NCBI GenBank assembly: GCA_963836775.1
Contig: CAWIKR010000003.1
Coordinates: 1,054,001 to 1,118,000, forward strand
Direction: 5' to 3'
DNA length: 64,000 nucleotides
Source: DASQPR01 sp963836775
Lineage (GTDB): Bacteria; Actinomycetota; Actinomycetes; Mycobacteriales; Micromonosporaceae
Shown: positions 52,690 to 61,810 of the stretch, piece after piece
How positions within the stretch are numbered: the stretch's first letter is position 1
Layout: the number at the start of each line of letters is the position of its first letter
The notes under the pieces: generated by a model
Databases searched by the model: none
What the model saw: the letters and a program-made list of their open reading frames with translations, nothing else
Told to the model about the DNA's origin: nothing
Position numbers and translations under genes: made by a program

Positions 52690-53832
52690 TCAGCGGGGTA
52701 GTGCCAGCGCCGGGGACGCGGCGGCCGTCTCCAGTGCGGCCGGGGTCACGGCTCCGGCGACGATCCGGCCGTCGTCGAGGATCAGCACGCTGACGAGCCG
52801 GGTCTGGATCAGCTTTCCGGAGCCGAACGGTCCGGTGACCGTGGGGATCAGGTTCAGCAGGCCCTTGAGCTGGTCCATCGGGTTCGGGCTGGTGCTCGGC
52901 GCGGGGCTCGACGAGTCCGGCTGCAGGATGTTCCCCGGCAGGCGGACCGCCGCGACCGTGGTCCAGCCGCTGCCGGTGGTGGCGAACTGCGGCTTCGTCT
53001 TGGTGCCAGGGCTCGGGCTGGCGCCACGGTGAGCCGGAGTCTTCAGCTCGTTCACCTTGGCACCGGCCGGCGGCGTGAAGGCGAACGCCGAATCGGCCGG
53101 CTTGGTGAAGCCGACCTGGGTGAATCCAATCTCGATCGCCGGGGGCGCGTAGTTCTTGGCGAACACCTGCACGCGCAGCGGGAAGTGGTTGGCGGTGTCA
53201 ATCGCGATCGTGATGTTCTGCACCAGCGACGCGGCGTCCTTGGGGGCGACGATCAGCTGGTACGCCGACCGGCCGGCCACTGTCACGATGTCGCCGACGG
53301 TGACCGACGTGCTCGGTCCGAGCAGCGACATCAGTGCCTGTGCGGCCTGTTGGGGGGTGGTCGGCATAGCGCTCGGCAGCCCACTGGGAACCGGCTGCGG
53401 CGACCGGCCGGCCGGTTTCGATGGCAGGGTCGCGTGCACGGCGGTGTTCTTTTGACTGGACCACAGCCACAGGTCGGAGCCGTTGCGGATCACTTCGGAC
53501 GTGGCGTTGGTGCCCTCCAGGGTCAGGCGCGCCTGATCCGGCTTGGCGAGCGCCACCTTGATGGTGTGGGTCCCGGAGATCAGCGACTGGAAGTCGGCGC
53601 CGCCCTGGCCGAAGGTCGGGATGCCGAGATCGGCATGCACCGAAACCGAGCCGGTCAGGCCGTCGATGTTCGCCGACGCGAGGTCGGCGACCAGCGTGGT
53701 CGCGGATGGTGCCGCGGCGGCGGGTGGACTGCTCGCCAGGGCGCGTGCGGTGACACCACCGCCGACCAGCACCACCACCGCGGCGAGCGGGGCGATCCAG
53801 CGAATTTTAGGTCGAACAGACAACACCGTCAC
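52690..53832 (-). CDS. Membrane-anchored or secreted LolA-like protein
   Basis: The protein has 380 residues with an N-terminal signal/anchor helix (RWIAPLAAVVVLVGGGVTA, about residues 10-30) and no lipobox cysteine. The body resembles the LolA/outer-membrane-lipoprotein-sorting-like fold seen in some actinobacterial exported proteins (TTLVADLASANIDGLTGSVS, PDQARLTLEGTNATSEVIRN, GSDLWLWSSQKNTAVHATLP, YQLIVAPKDAASLVQNITIA, FPLRVQVFAKN). A Pro/Ser-rich stretch interrupts the C-terminal part. GTG 53832 is chosen for GAAGG 8 nt upstream. It is divergent from a two-component system, a recurrent arrangement that may place it under that system's control. The fold assignment is tentative. Confidence 0.68.
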   Translation of the reverse strand: MTVLSVRPKIRWIAPLAAVVVLVGGGVTARALASSPPAAAAPSATTLVADLASANIDGLTGSVSVHADLGIPTFGQGGADFQSLISGTHTIKVALAKPDQARLTLEGTNATSEVIRNGSDLWLWSSQKNTAVHATLPSKPAGRSPQPVPSGLPSAMPTTPQQAAQALMSLLGPSTSVTVGDIVTVAGRSAYQLIVAPKDAASLVQNITIAIDTANHFPLRVQVFAKNYAPPAIEIGFTQVGFTKPADSAFAFTPPAGAKVNELKTPAHRGASPSPGTKTKPQFATTGSGWTTVAAVRLPGNILQPDSSSPAPSTSPNPMDQLKGLLNLIPTVTGPFGSGKLIQTRLVSVLILDDGRIVAGAVTPAALETAAASPALALPR

Positions 53833-53964
53833 GATCGGCACCTTCTTCCGATTGATGCCTATCATGCCCGACTTCGCTGTGGCCAGTTTGAGGCACATGT
53901 GAAGACATTCGGAAGATTTGGTGTGCGCCGTCGAGGCGGAGCGACCAAGATCGATAGCCCAATC

Positions 53965-54005
53965 ACGAAATGGCTGGTTCGGCGCCGCGAAACCAGCCAT
54001 TTCGT
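53965..54005. repeat. 15-bp perfect inverted repeat in a divergent intergenic region
   Basis: ACGAAATGGCTGGTT (53965-53979) and AACCAGCCATTTCGT (53991-54005) are perfectly complementary around an 11-nt loop with CGGCGCCGC. The 274-bp region separates the LolA-like gene from the response regulator. Since both genes read away from it, a plain terminator is unexpected. It may be an operator, an sRNA terminator or a repeat element. Confidence 0.65.
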
Positions 54006-54106
54006 CGTACGGGTGGTGCGTATCCGTGCCAAAAACGCTCGAAGATCAACTGCCAACCGCCTGAGAGAATCGAAGTCGGTGCCTCGGATCGTGGCAGGCT
54101 AGACAG

Positions 54107-54805
54107 GTGCGAATCCTGGTCGTCGAAGACGAGCCCCGCCTGGGCCGCGCGTTGCAGCGTGGCCTCACCGCCGAGGGCTATTTGGTGGATCTTGCGATCG
54201 ACGGCATCGCCGGACTCGACGCGGCTCGCAACGAGTCCTATGACGTGGTGATCTTGGACATCATGCTGCCACAGCTGTCCGGCTACCGGGTCGTGCGCGC
54301 GCTGCGCGAGGAGAACAACTGGGTCCCGGTGCTGATGCTCTCCGCGAAGGATGGCGAATACGACCAGGCCGACGGCCTGGACTGCGGTGCCGACGATTAC
54401 CTGACCAAGCCGTTCTCGTTCGTGGTGCTGCTGGCCCGGCTGCGGGCGCTGATGCGACGTGGTGCGCCGGAGCGCCCCGCGGTGCTCACCGTCGGCAGCC
54501 TGAGCCTGGACCCGGCGAGCCGGCGGGTCATGCGCGACCGGCAGGAAGTGGTGCTCACCGCCCGTGAGTACGCACTTCTGGAATACCTGATGCGGCGCCA
54601 GGACCAGGTGGTCACCAAGATCGAGCTGCTCGACCGTGTCTGGGACGCGAGCGCCGACACCGATCCGAACGTTGTCGAGGTCTACGTCGGTTATCTGCGC
54701 CGCAAGATTGACCAGCCGTTCGGGCGGCGCTCCCTGCAGACCGTGCGCGGTGCCGGATACCGGCTGGTCAACGATGCCGACGCGCCGTCCTTCGCCACCG
54801 CGTAG
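54107..54805 (+). CDS. OmpR-family two-component response regulator
   Basis: The receiver domain (about 1-118) has MRILVVEDEPRLGRALQRGL with the acidic pair, the phospho-acceptor Asp in YDVVILDIMLPQLSGY (about residue 51), and the conserved Lys in DYLTKPFSFVVLLARLRALM. The C-terminal winged helix (about 130-225) ends with VEVYVGYLRRKIDQPF and LQTVRGAGYRLV. At 232 residues it has normal length. The GTG start lies 12 bp upstream of the alternative frame context, and a clear RBS is lacking. It is followed after 7 bp by its histidine kinase. The likely target is the divergent LolA-like gene or itself, which is inference. Confidence 0.93.
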   Translation: MRILVVEDEPRLGRALQRGLTAEGYLVDLAIDGIAGLDAARNESYDVVILDIMLPQLSGYRVVRALREENNWVPVLMLSAKDGEYDQADGLDCGADDYLTKPFSFVVLLARLRALMRRGAPERPAVLTVGSLSLDPASRRVMRDRQEVVLTAREYALLEYLMRRQDQVVTKIELLDRVWDASADTDPNVVEVYVGYLRRKIDQPFGRRSLQTVRGAGYRLVNDADAPSFATA

Positions 54806-54812
54806 GTAGCCC

Positions 54813-56214
54813 GTGCGCTGGTTTCGGCGACTGTCGCTGCGGGCGCGCCTCACCTTCATCGGCACTGGGGGCCTGGCGATCGCGCTGGCCATCGGTGGCC
54901 TGCTGATCCTGCTCGTCCTCAACTACACCGTGATCCGGTCGGTGGATCAGAACAGCCGGCAGACCGCCCGCGAGGTCGGCGCGCTGGTCGAGACCGGCAC
55001 GCTGCCGCGCACCATTCCGAGCGCCGGAACGTCGATCGTGCAGGTCCTCGACGACGACCGCCGGATCAGCGCCGCCACCTCCGGTGCCGACGAGCTGACT
55101 CCGGTGCTGAACGAGGACGAGCTGGACCGGGCCCAGAACGGCGAAACAGTGGTGGTCTCCGGCCGCCGGGTCGGTGCCGCCGGCACGTTGCGGGTGGTGG
55201 AGCGTACGGCCGGAGAGGGCGAGAAGCGCCGCTACGTCATCGTGGCCACGCCGACCAAGATCGTGCAGCAGAGCATCGACACGGTCCGCAACGTGCTGCT
55301 GGTGGCCTACCCGCTGCTGCTGGCCGGCCTGGCGGTGCTGGCGTGGCGGGTGATCGGCGCCGCCCTCCGGCCGGTCGAGGAGCTGCGGCTGGGTGCCGAG
55401 CAGATCTCGCGCGCGGAGCAATCGCGCCGGGCCACTGCCGGTGCCGGACGGCGACGACGAGGTGCACCGGCTCGCCGTGACGCTGAACGACATGCTCGAC
55501 CGTCTGGACGCCGGCCGGGCCCGGCAGCGGGCGTTCGTCGCCGACGCCGCCCACGAGTTGCGCAGCCCGATCGCCAGCCTCCGTACGCAGCTCGAAGTCG
55601 CCGACCGACTGGACGAACCGGCCCCGGCCGCGGATCTGCTGACCGACGTCACCCGCCTGAGCCGGCTGGTCGACGACCTGTTGCTGCTGGCCCGGGCCGA
55701 TGAGGGCGACCCGGCGCTGCGGCTGGACGAGGCCGTGGACCTGACCGAGGTGGCCAGGGACGCCGCGAACAGCCACGTCGGAGCCCGGGTCGCGGTGACC
55801 GCGGACGGCACCGAGCCGGTCTACACGATCGGTGACCCGGTCTCGATGCGGCGGGTGATCGACAACCTGGTCGGCAACGCTGTGCGGCACGCTTCCACCG
55901 GCGTGCAGATCCAGACGACGCAGGACGACGACGAGACCGTACGCCTCTCCGTCGTCGACGACGGCCCGGGCATTCCGGCCGCCGACCGGGAGCGCGTCTT
56001 CGACCGGTTCACCCGGCTGGACAACGCCCGAGCCCGGGACGAGGGTGGCGCCGGGCTGGGTCTGGCGATCGTTCGGGAACTGGTCCGGCAGCACTCCGGC
56101 ACGGTCACGCTCGGCGACGCCGACCCGGGCCTGCGGGTGGACGTGGTGCTTCCGGCGCACCGGCGCAAGGAGCCGGCGCCGTCCGAGTCAGAGACCGAGG
56201 TCGGCGCTTCGTAA
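54813..56214 (+). CDS. Sensor histidine kinase (frameshift near 55430)
   Basis: This is the cognate kinase of the upstream OmpR-type regulator. Two transmembrane helices (about residues 15-38 and 158-180) flank an extracellular sensor of about 120 residues. HAMP follows (IGAALRPVEELRLGAEQISR), then the frame changes by one surplus base near 55427-55433 and continues LPVPDGDDEVHRLAVTLNDM, the H-box FVADAAHELRSPIASLRTQL (phospho-His), the N-box VIDNLVGNAVRHAS, and the G-boxes VVDDGPGIPAADRERVFDRF and GGAGLGLAIVRELVRQHSG. Repaired length is about 467 residues. It overlaps the convergent gene at 56188 by 27 bp. Confidence 0.9.
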
Positions 56215-56833
56215 CCGCTCGACGAGGTGATCCGGGCCGTCGAGCTGGACCTCACTGACTCGCTGGCGGCCGCTCAGGAAGAGTGTGATCTCGCCCACGT
56301 CGCCGGTCATTGTCAGCTCCGGGCCGGCGTTCGATCCGGCGATCAGGGGTTCCGCGTACCCATTGAGGTTGATCGTGATGAGCCCGGGGAACCGGCGCAG
56401 CCGCAGCCGGGTCATCAGCTTGAGCTGTCCGGCCAGCACCCGGGTCACTGACGGGTCCAGCCCACGCGCGGCGAAGCCCGGCCGGGCCCGGCGGGCGTCC
56501 TCCGTGTGGATGAAAAATTCGGCGGTGTTGGTGGCGTTGTCGGTCGCGCCGAGTGCCGCCAGAGGAGAACCACGGCGGGTTCTGGATCAAGTCGATGAGC
56601 TGGTCAAACGACGTCGAGGCGGCGGTCTTGGCCTGGACCGCTGCGGTGTGCGACGACAGGAACGGCAGGGTGATGCCGGCCGCCGCGTCCGGCCGCCGCT
56701 CTCGCACCACGATGTGTGCGGCCAGGTCTTTCGTGGTCCACGGCGAGCACAGCGTGGGCTGGTCCGGGCCGAGCCGGGACAGCTCATCGCAGAAGGCGCG
56801 GCGTTCGATGCGGGCCGGTCGGCGGGTGGTCAC
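56188..56833 (-). CDS. TIGR03085/DinB-like actinobacterial protein (frameshift near 56565)
   Basis: This protein is of the maleylpyruvate-isomerase-like/TIGR03085 group, with a DinB-type four-helix N-terminal domain. It begins RRAFCDELSRLGPDQPTLCS then PWTTKDLAAHIVVRERRPDA with the metal-type His, and runs to IDLIQNPPWFS. One missing base near 56560-56572 shifts it to LAALGATDNATNTAEFFIHT then EDARRARPGFAARGL and LMTRLRLRRFPGL, ending RLRSADLGL. Repaired length is about 215 residues. The GTG start has TAGGAT 7 nt upstream, suggesting a leaderless transcript. A mycothiol link is known for the superfamily but not shown here. Confidence 0.8.
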
Positions 56834-56952
56834 CTGGTAAATCCTAGATCACCGATGAACCCTTTCCCGGACCCGAAATCTCGCGGCGGATACCCGAAAT
56901 GGGCCGAAGGGGTAAGGACCGGCGTGGGCCTCGGTCCTGATACAAATGACAC

Positions 56953-58758
56953 ATGACTCCACAGCCCGGAGCCCTCACCGAGGGTTTAAGAGTGCTGCGC
57001 CGGGCGATTCGGGACGAGCCGGGGATCTTCGCCTTCGCCGTCGCCGGCAGCTGCCTGTTCAGCCTGATGACGGTCGCCAGCGCCTATGTGGTCGGCGCCA
57101 TCGTCGGTCACGTGATCGTGCCGGCGTTCAACGAGGGCCGGGTCGGCACCGGCGCGCTCGGCGGCGCGGCCGCGGCGGTGCTGGGTGTGGCGACGTTCAA
57201 GGTGATCGGCATCTTCGGCCGGCGGCTCGGCGCGGGCTCCATGCAGTACCGGCTCCAGGCTCGCTACCGCCGCCGGGTCACCGCGCGCTACCTGGACCTG
57301 CCCATCTCGTGGCACCAGAAGCACGCCACCGGCACCCTGCTCAGCAACGCGAACGCCGACGTGGAGGCGGCGTTCTACCCGATCGCGCCACTGCCGTTCG
57401 CGGTCGGCACGGTGGTCATGCTGATCGCCTCGGTGGTGTCGCTGTTCGTCCTGGACTGGGCGCTCGCGCTGGTCAGCCTGGCGATCTTCCCGGGCCTGTT
57501 CCTCGCCAATTTCTGGTACGCGCGCTCGATGTCACCGCGGATCAGCCACGCCCAGCAGTTGCGGGCCAAGCTCTCCGCCGCGGCCCACGAAAGCTTCGAC
57601 GGCGCGCTCGTGGTGAAGACCATGGGCCGCGAGTCGCACGAGACCGAGCGGTTCGCCGCGCGGGCCACCGAGTTGCGCGACGCGATGATCCGGGTCGGGC
57701 CGGGTCCGCGGCATGTTCGACCCGCTGCTGGACGCCCTGCCGAGCCTCGGCACGCTGGCGGTGCTGGTGGTCGGCGGCGTCCGGCTGGGTGCCGGCGCCG
57801 TCAACGTCGCCGACGTCGATCAGCGTCGCGTTCCTGTTCAGCGTGCTGTCGGTGCCGGTGCGGGCGATCGGTTTCGTCCTCGGTGAGCTGCCCCGGGCCG
57901 CGGTCGGCTGGCGCCGCGTCAACAACGTCCTGACGGCGACCGGCGAGATGCCCTACGGCACTGCCACTGTGGCCGGTTCGGGTCCGGTCGAGCCTGAGGT
58001 TCGAAGACGTCTCGTTCGCCTACGAAGGCTCCGCCGAAGTGCTGCACGACGTCACCTTCGAGGTGCCGGCGGGCGCGACCGTGGCGCTGGTCGGCCCGAC
58101 CGGCTCCGGCAAGTCCACCATCGCGGCCCTGGCCGGGCGCCTGATGGACCCGGAGGCGGGGCAGGTGCGGCTGGGCGGCGCCGACGTCCGCGACCTGTCC
58201 GCCGAGGCGCTGGCCGGGACCGTCGCTCTGGTGCCGCAGCTGCCGTTCATCTTCGACGACACCATCGACGGCAACGTCTCGCTGGAGCGGGACGCCGTCG
58301 ATGAGGTGCGGGTCAAGGAGGCGCTCGGCGTGGCCCAGGCCGATGTCTTCGTCAGCCGGCTCGCCGACGGGCTGAACACCCGGGTGGGGGAGCGCGGGAC
58401 CTCGCTCTCCGGCGGTCAACGCCAGCGGCTGACGCTGGCCCGGGCGCTGGCCGGCCGGCCGCGGCTGATGATCATCGACGATGCCACCAGCGCCGTCGAT
58501 CCACGTGTGGAGGCCGCCATCCTGGCCGGACTCCGAGACGCCGACACTGCCGCATCGCTCCTGCTGGTGGCCTATCGTCGAGCCACCATCGCGCTCGCCG
58601 ACCTGGTGGTCTACGTCGAAGACGGCCGGGTGCTCGCCACCGGCACGCACCAGCAGCTGCTGGCCACCACGCCGGGCTACGCCGACCTGGTCACCGCCTA
58701 CGAGAAGCGGGCCGCCGAAGACACCAGCATCGAGCTAGAAGAGGTAGCGCGGGCATGA
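56953..58758 (+). CDS. ABC exporter half-transporter A, degenerate ATP site (three frameshifts)
   Basis: This is a TMD-NBD half-transporter, first of a heterodimeric pair. Six helices lie in residues 20-310 and the NBD after about 345. The frame changes near 57699, 57818 and 57994, each by one surplus base. The repaired order is RDAMIRVG, GMFDPLLDALPSLG, AVNVADV, ISVAFLFSVLSVPVRAIGF, then VSFAYEGSAEVLHDVTFEV. NBD motifs are Walker A VGPTGSGKSTIAAL, signature SLSGGQRQRLTLARAL, Walker B LMIIDDATSAVDP with Asp replacing the catalytic Glu, and LLVAYRRATIA with Tyr at the H-loop His. Its Walker B and H-loop are thus non-canonical. The stop overlaps the partner gene (ATGA). Confidence 0.88.
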
Positions 58759-60518
58759 CCGCTAGCGACGAGTCGACCCTGTCGGTGATCCGGCGAGGCC
58801 TCGCCCTCACCCCCACCGTTCGCAACGGCCTGGCCGGCACGCTCGGCCTGGCACTGCTCGGCACCCTCGGCAAGGTGGCCATCCCGATCGCCGTACAGCA
58901 GGGGATGGACAAGGGCCTGACCGTGCCGGGCGGGCCGGACATGACGATGATCTACAAGATCGTGGCGATCGCCTTCGTCGTGCTCGCCATCACCGTCTTC
59001 TGCACCTACCTGATGAATGTGCGTCTCTACACAGTCAGCGAGACCGCGCTCGCCGAGATCCGCACCCGCACCTTCCGGCACATCCACGATCTGTCGATGC
59101 TGCACCAGCAGGCCGAGCGGCGTGGATCGCTGGTCGCCCGGGTCAGCACCGACGTCGACCAGATCAGCCAGTTCCTGCAATGGGGCGGCGTGATCCTGCT
59201 GGTCTCCACCGGCCAGCTGGTCATCACCACGATCGTGATGCTGACCTACTCGTGGCAGCTCACGCTCCTGGTCTGGGTCGCATTCCTGCCGCTGGCGCTG
59301 GTGATCCGGGGCTTCCAGAAGCGGTTGTCGGAGCGCTACCTGCTGGTCCGCGAGAAGATCGGGCACATGCTGGCCGCCGTTGCCGAGAGCGTCGTCGGCG
59401 CCAGCGTCATCCGGTCCTACGGCGTTCAGAAGCGCACCCGGGCCCGGATCGACCACTCCATCGAGGAGAACCGGCTGGCGCAATACCGCGCCCAGCGGAT
59501 CACCGTCGTCAGCTTCAGCACCGGTGAGGCCGCTGCGGCTCTGGCCACCGCCGGCACCGTCATCCTCGGCATGCATCTCGGACTCGGCGGCCACCTCACG
59601 GTCGGCCAGCTGACCGCGTTCCTGTTCCTGGTGACCCTGTTCGTGCAGCCGATGCAGATCGCGACCGAGGTGCTCAACGAGGCCCAGAACGCGATCGCCG
59701 GCTGGCGCCGGGTGCTCGATGTGATCGGCACGCCGCCGGATGTGGTGGATCCGGGCGACGACGGCCGGCACCTGCCGCACGGCCCGGTGGAGATCGACTT
59801 CTCCTCGGTCGGCTTCGCCTATCCGGGCGGCGCCGAGGTGCTCTCCGATGTGCACCTGACGATCGCGGCGCGGACCAAGGTCGCCGTAGTGGGCGAGACC
59901 GGCAGCGGCAAGACCACCTTCGCGAAGCTGCTCACCCGGCTGATGGATCCGTCCCGCGGTGAGGTCAGCCTGGCCGGCATCCCGCTCACCGACGTCAGCT
60001 TCGCGTCGCTGCGGGAGCGGGTCGTGATGGTGCCCCAGGAAGGCTTCCTGTTCGACTCGACGGTGGCCGAAAATGTCCGCTTCGGCACCTCAATCTCCGA
60101 CGCGGAGATCGAGGCCGCATTCCGTACGCTGGGCCTGAGCGACTGGGTCGACGGCCTGCCCGAGGGCCTGCAGACCCGGGTCGGCGAGCGTGGCGAGGCG
60201 CTGTCGGTCGGCGAGCGGCAACTGGTCGCGCTGGCCCGGGCCTACGTCGCGGACCCGGACCTGCTGGTGCTGGACGAGGCGACGTCCGCGGTCGACCCGG
60301 CCACCGAGGTGCGGCTGCAGCGGGCGCTGGACACGCTGACCCGTGGGCGTACGACGGTGGCGATCGCACACCGCCTGTCCACCGCCGAAGCCGCCGACGA
60401 GGTCATCGTCGTGGACAAGGGGCGGGTGGTGGCTCGTGGTCACCACACCGAACTCGTCCAAGACCTCGACTCGGTCTACGGCCGTCTGCATGCCTCCTGG
60501 CTGGCTCAAGTCTCATAG
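58755..60518 (+). CDS. ABC exporter half-transporter B, consensus Walker B, variant signature
   Basis: This is the partner half-transporter, 587 residues, intact frame. Six transmembrane helices (about residues 25-310) precede the NBD. Walker A is VGETGSGKTTFAKLL, the Q-loop MVPQEGFLFDSTVAENV, the signature ALSVGERQLVALARAY (LSVGE in place of LSGGQ), Walker B LLVLDEATSAVDP with the catalytic Glu, and the H-loop VAIAHRLSTAE. Together with half A this gives one consensus ATP site (B Walker motifs with A LSGGQ) and one degenerate site (A Walker motifs with B LSVGE), as known for heterodimeric exporters such as TM287/288 and BmrCD. The cargo is unknown. Confidence 0.93.
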   Translation: MTASDESTLSVIRRGLALTPTVRNGLAGTLGLALLGTLGKVAIPIAVQQGMDKGLTVPGGPDMTMIYKIVAIAFVVLAITVFCTYLMNVRLYTVSETALAEIRTRTFRHIHDLSMLHQQAERRGSLVARVSTDVDQISQFLQWGGVILLVSTGQLVITTIVMLTYSWQLTLLVWVAFLPLALVIRGFQKRLSERYLLVREKIGHMLAAVAESVVGASVIRSYGVQKRTRARIDHSIEENRLAQYRAQRITVVSFSTGEAAAALATAGTVILGMHLGLGGHLTVGQLTAFLFLVTLFVQPMQIATEVLNEAQNAIAGWRRVLDVIGTPPDVVDPGDDGRHLPHGPVEIDFSSVGFAYPGGAEVLSDVHLTIAARTKVAVVGETGSGKTTFAKLLTRLMDPSRGEVSLAGIPLTDVSFASLRERVVMVPQEGFLFDSTVAENVRFGTSISDAEIEAAFRTLGLSDWVDGLPEGLQTRVGERGEALSVGERQLVALARAYVADPDLLVLDEATSAVDPATEVRLQRALDTLTRGRTTVAIAHRLSTAEAADEVIVVDKGRVVARGHHTELVQDLDSVYGRLHASWLAQVS

Positions 60519-60592
60519 ACCGCGGACTGCGTAGACGGAGGTACGAGGTCGTAGCGGGGAGCTGGTCGAGTTTCAAGTCTCATAGACCGCGG
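60506..60592 (+). repeat. 20-bp direct repeat around the half-transporter B stop codon
   Basis: TCAAGTCTCATAGACCGCGG occurs at 60506-60525, spanning the stop codon of the half-transporter, and again at 60573-60592. The 67-bp offset suggests a local tandem duplication followed by divergence between copies. Confidence 0.7.
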
Positions 60593-60618
60593 CAGGGTCG
60601 GACGGGTGTCCTCTCGCG

Positions 60619-60642
60619 ACGGTCACCCGTCCGGGTGGCCGT
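60619..60642 (+). terminator. Hairpin after the ABC exporter operon
   Basis: ACGGTCACCC and GGGTGGCCGT form a 9-of-10 bp stem with a 4-nt loop (60619-60642). An alternative stem GACGGGTG (60601-60608) with CACCCGTC (about 60625-60632) shares bases with it. It lies about 100 bp after the exporter stop. Confidence 0.5.
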
Positions 60643-60723
60643 TATGTCGATGGTCCTGAATTGTTCATCCGACGCAGGCGCCAAATACGGTGACAATCGC
60701 GCCGGGTTGGGCACTATGGTTCG

Positions 60724-61809
60724 GTGACCTCCGGTATCCCCTCGAGCCCCGCGCCGGGCTCGATTCGTTGGCGTACGCGCCGGTTTGTCCTGGTAGGTGT
60801 GGTGGTCTTGGCCATCCTGGCGCTCGGCCTATCGATGACAACCGGCTGGCCGGTGCATTTCGGCAGCACCGACGAAACCGCGCAGCACACCCCGTTGGTG
60901 GCTCATAAGAGTCCGGCCGCGTCGCCGACCACCGCGCCGGTGGTCGCGTTCGATCCGGGCAAGGGCGCGATCCTGCCGGAGCACCGGATCGTCGCGTTCT
61001 ACGCGGTGCCCAACGCCGCCCCCACCGGACCTGCCTACAAGCTGACGTCGTCGATGCTGTCGCGACTCAGGGCGCAGGGCGCCGCCTACCAGAAACTGGA
61101 TCCGGCGCACCCGGTCTCGCTCGGCATCGACCTGGTGGTCAGCGTGCCGGACCGGTTCAAGGGCAAGGACGGCAGTTACAGCCACCATGTCTCGGACGCG
61201 ACCATCCAGCAGTACGCGAACTTCTGCAAGAAGAACGGCCTGCTGCTCTTCCTTGACCTGAACATCGGCTGGTCCGACCCGCTCAAGGAACTGATGTCGT
61301 TCGAGAAATACCTGAAGCTGCCGTTCGTCGACGTGGCGATCGACCCGGAGTGGATGTTCCCGCGGCACAACGGCATCCCCGGCGTCAACCTGTCGAACGT
61401 CCGGGCCAGCGACCTGAATCCGCTGATCAAAGCGGTCGGCGACATGCCGATGAAATATCACGTGCCGCGCAAGGTGATGATCATTCATCAATACCGGGGC
61501 GACGGCGACGGCAAGTCGAACCCGTTCAACCCGCGCTATTCGGAGATCGCCGACAAGCGCAACCTGGTCAACGACCCGCGGGTCGACCTGGTCATCCACA
61601 TCGACTCGGTGGGCGGCTGGGCCGGCGACATCGCGCTTAAGGAGAGCCAATACAACAAGTGGGTCGCCCAGGACATGGCGAAATACGGCAATTTCAAGTA
61701 TGGCGGCTTCAAGATCTTCTACAAGCTCGAGTCACGACACCGCCTGATGACGCCGAAAGAAGTCATGTCGATGAAGCCGGCACCGATGGTCATCACCTAC
61801 GGCAACTGA
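60724..61809 (+). CDS. Secreted or membrane-anchored protein of unknown function
   Basis: The protein has 361 residues. A basic N-terminus and one hydrophobic helix (about 20-40, FVLVGVVVLAILALGLSM) form a signal or anchor, followed by a Thr/Pro/Ala linker to about residue 75. The exported domain has repeated strand-helix elements (RIVAFYAVPNAA, LGIDLVVSVPDRFKG, GLLLFLDLNIGWSDPLKELM, PFVDVAIDPEWMFPRHNG, RKVMIIHQYRG, VDLVIHIDSVGGW, GFKIFYKLESRHRLMT) that resemble a TIM-barrel-like fold with acidic residues at strand ends, possibly a glycoside hydrolase-like enzyme. That is inference only. TATGGT lies just before the GTG start. The next gene (P450) converges with a 1-bp gap. Confidence 0.72.
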   Translation: MTSGIPSSPAPGSIRWRTRRFVLVGVVVLAILALGLSMTTGWPVHFGSTDETAQHTPLVAHKSPAASPTTAPVVAFDPGKGAILPEHRIVAFYAVPNAAPTGPAYKLTSSMLSRLRAQGAAYQKLDPAHPVSLGIDLVVSVPDRFKGKDGSYSHHVSDATIQQYANFCKKNGLLLFLDLNIGWSDPLKELMSFEKYLKLPFVDVAIDPEWMFPRHNGIPGVNLSNVRASDLNPLIKAVGDMPMKYHVPRKVMIIHQYRGDGDGKSNPFNPRYSEIADKRNLVNDPRVDLVIHIDSVGGWAGDIALKESQYNKWVAQDMAKYGNFKYGGFKIFYKLESRHRLMTPKEVMSMKPAPMVITYGN

Positions 61810-61810
61810 G

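Noticed and set aside
56946..58304. A separate 452-codon protein overlapping ABC half A
   Set aside because: Most of it is out of frame; only a short segment (ISVAFLFSVLSV) belongs to the real transporter between two frameshifts.
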